Shown here piece after piece: positions 63,742 to 64,000 of a DNA stretch of 64,000 bases. The stretch is taken from contig CP064984.1 in NCBI GenBank assembly GCA_016699615.1, positions 620,001 to 684,000 on the forward strand, given 5' to 3'. The first letter of the stretch is position 1. The number at the start of each line of letters is the position of its first letter. This DNA is from Sphingobacteriales bacterium (GTDB lineage Bacteria > Bacteroidota > Bacteroidia > Chitinophagales > JADIYW01). The notes beneath the pieces are model-generated. The model did no database searches. It was not told where the DNA came from and saw only the letters and a list, made by a program, of their open reading frames with translations. The position numbers were made by a program, and so were the translations under genes.

Positions 63742-64000
63742 TTATTTATTCAAAGGATAGAATTCAACTCTTCTATTTAACTGATGGAGTGCTTCAGTGT
63801 TTGCATTAGGAATCATATTCACTTTTTCACCATAGTGTTCTAGTTTGAATCTGCTTCTATCAATTCCAAAGTTTTTAACAATATAATCAACTGCTGCATC
63901 TACTCTGTTTGCTGATAAATTGTCATTATACGCATCTGTTTGTCTAACATCTGTATGTCCTTTTGCAACTACTTGTAAATCTGGGTTATTCTTCATCACG
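63742..64000 (-). CDS. OmpA-family protein, 3' end only (cut by window edge)
   Basis: The last 86 codons of a gene that continues past the right edge. It shows the C-terminal OmpA-like peptidoglycan-binding domain: VVAKGHTDVRQTD, NLSANRVDAAVDYIV, HYGEK and NRRVEFYPL, with the Asp of HTD and the Arg of NRR for diaminopimelate binding. What comes before in the protein (porin barrel, lipoprotein, or PorE/SprF-like) cannot be seen. Confidence 0.88.
   Translation of the reverse strand, partial: VMKNNPDLQVVAKGHTDVRQTDAYNDNLSANRVDAAVDYIVKNFGIDRSRFKLEHYGEKVNMIPNANTEALHQLNRRVEFYPLNK

Overview
The window looks like a piece of an AT-rich Bacteroidota chromosome from an aerobic, probably Chitinophagales/Sphingobacteriales-like organism. 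The evidence is a complete alternative complex III (ActA-F) joined to a cytochrome c oxidase operon, two secreted proteins with type IX secretion (Por) sorting tails, lack of obvious Shine-Dalgarno sites, repeated TAATG start/stop overlaps, and TAnnTTTG-type -7 promoter elements. Placement below phylum is inference.

Layout. (1) 1-3.3 kb: mtaB (tRNA methylthiotransferase), a Gfo/Idh/MocA oxidoreductase, a histidine phosphatase with a visible frameshift, and a small CPMC-motif membrane protein. (2) 3.3-19 kb: one long minus-strand respiratory operon, read as actA-B-C-D-E-F, coxII (fused to an OmpA-like domain), coxI (frameshifted), ctaB, two coxIII-type proteins, coxIV, SCO, DUF420. Quinol electrons go through ACIII to cytochrome c domains and the aa3-type oxidase; CtaB, SCO and DUF420 assemble the heme and copper centres. 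(3) 19-28.9 kb: housekeeping genes and small envelope genes (rsmG, YdjM-like, vWA protein, PAP2, DUF4412, two near-duplicate small lipoproteins, glpK, sanA-like, an HExxH protein split by a TGA, a phosphoribosyltransferase, a thioesterase). (4) 28.9-63.7 kb: an all-minus-strand cell-surface/polyketide island. Read 5'->3' on the minus strand it is: SLBB polysaccharide-export protein (Wza-like), Wzz-like chain-length protein, PKS1 (KS-AT-DH-psiKR-ER-KR-ACP), PKS2 (KS-AT-KR, in-frame TAA, ACP-docking tail), an AAA_14/DUF4143 ATPase that carries the same docking tail, PKS3 (KS-AT, in-frame TAA inside AT, ACP), secreted alpha/beta hydrolase A, GT-C-like membrane protein A, five tandem acyltransferase-3 proteins, secreted hydrolase B, GT-C-like protein B, and an AftB-like GT-C protein. 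(5) The right edge holds the 3' end of an OmpA-family gene.

The most interesting region is the island in (4). A three-module cis-AT type I PKS sits directly behind wza/wzz-like genes with gaps of 7 and 30 bp. It is followed by membrane O-acyltransferases and a duplicated secreted-hydrolase/GT-C cassette. This suggests, but does not prove, that a polyketide acyl chain is built and put on, or exported with, a surface glycan or glycolipid. An ATPase gene lies between PKS2 and PKS3 and has a copy of the PKS2 C-terminal docking peptide through a 32-bp perfect direct repeat.

Five genes carry single-base-type lesions (two homopolymer frameshifts, three in-frame stops). One is in coxI, which should be essential for this oxidase, so consensus sequence error has to be considered for all five before calling any of them a pseudogene. 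No tRNA, rRNA, CRISPR array, transposase or integrase was seen. No gene-free stretch exceeds 300 bp.
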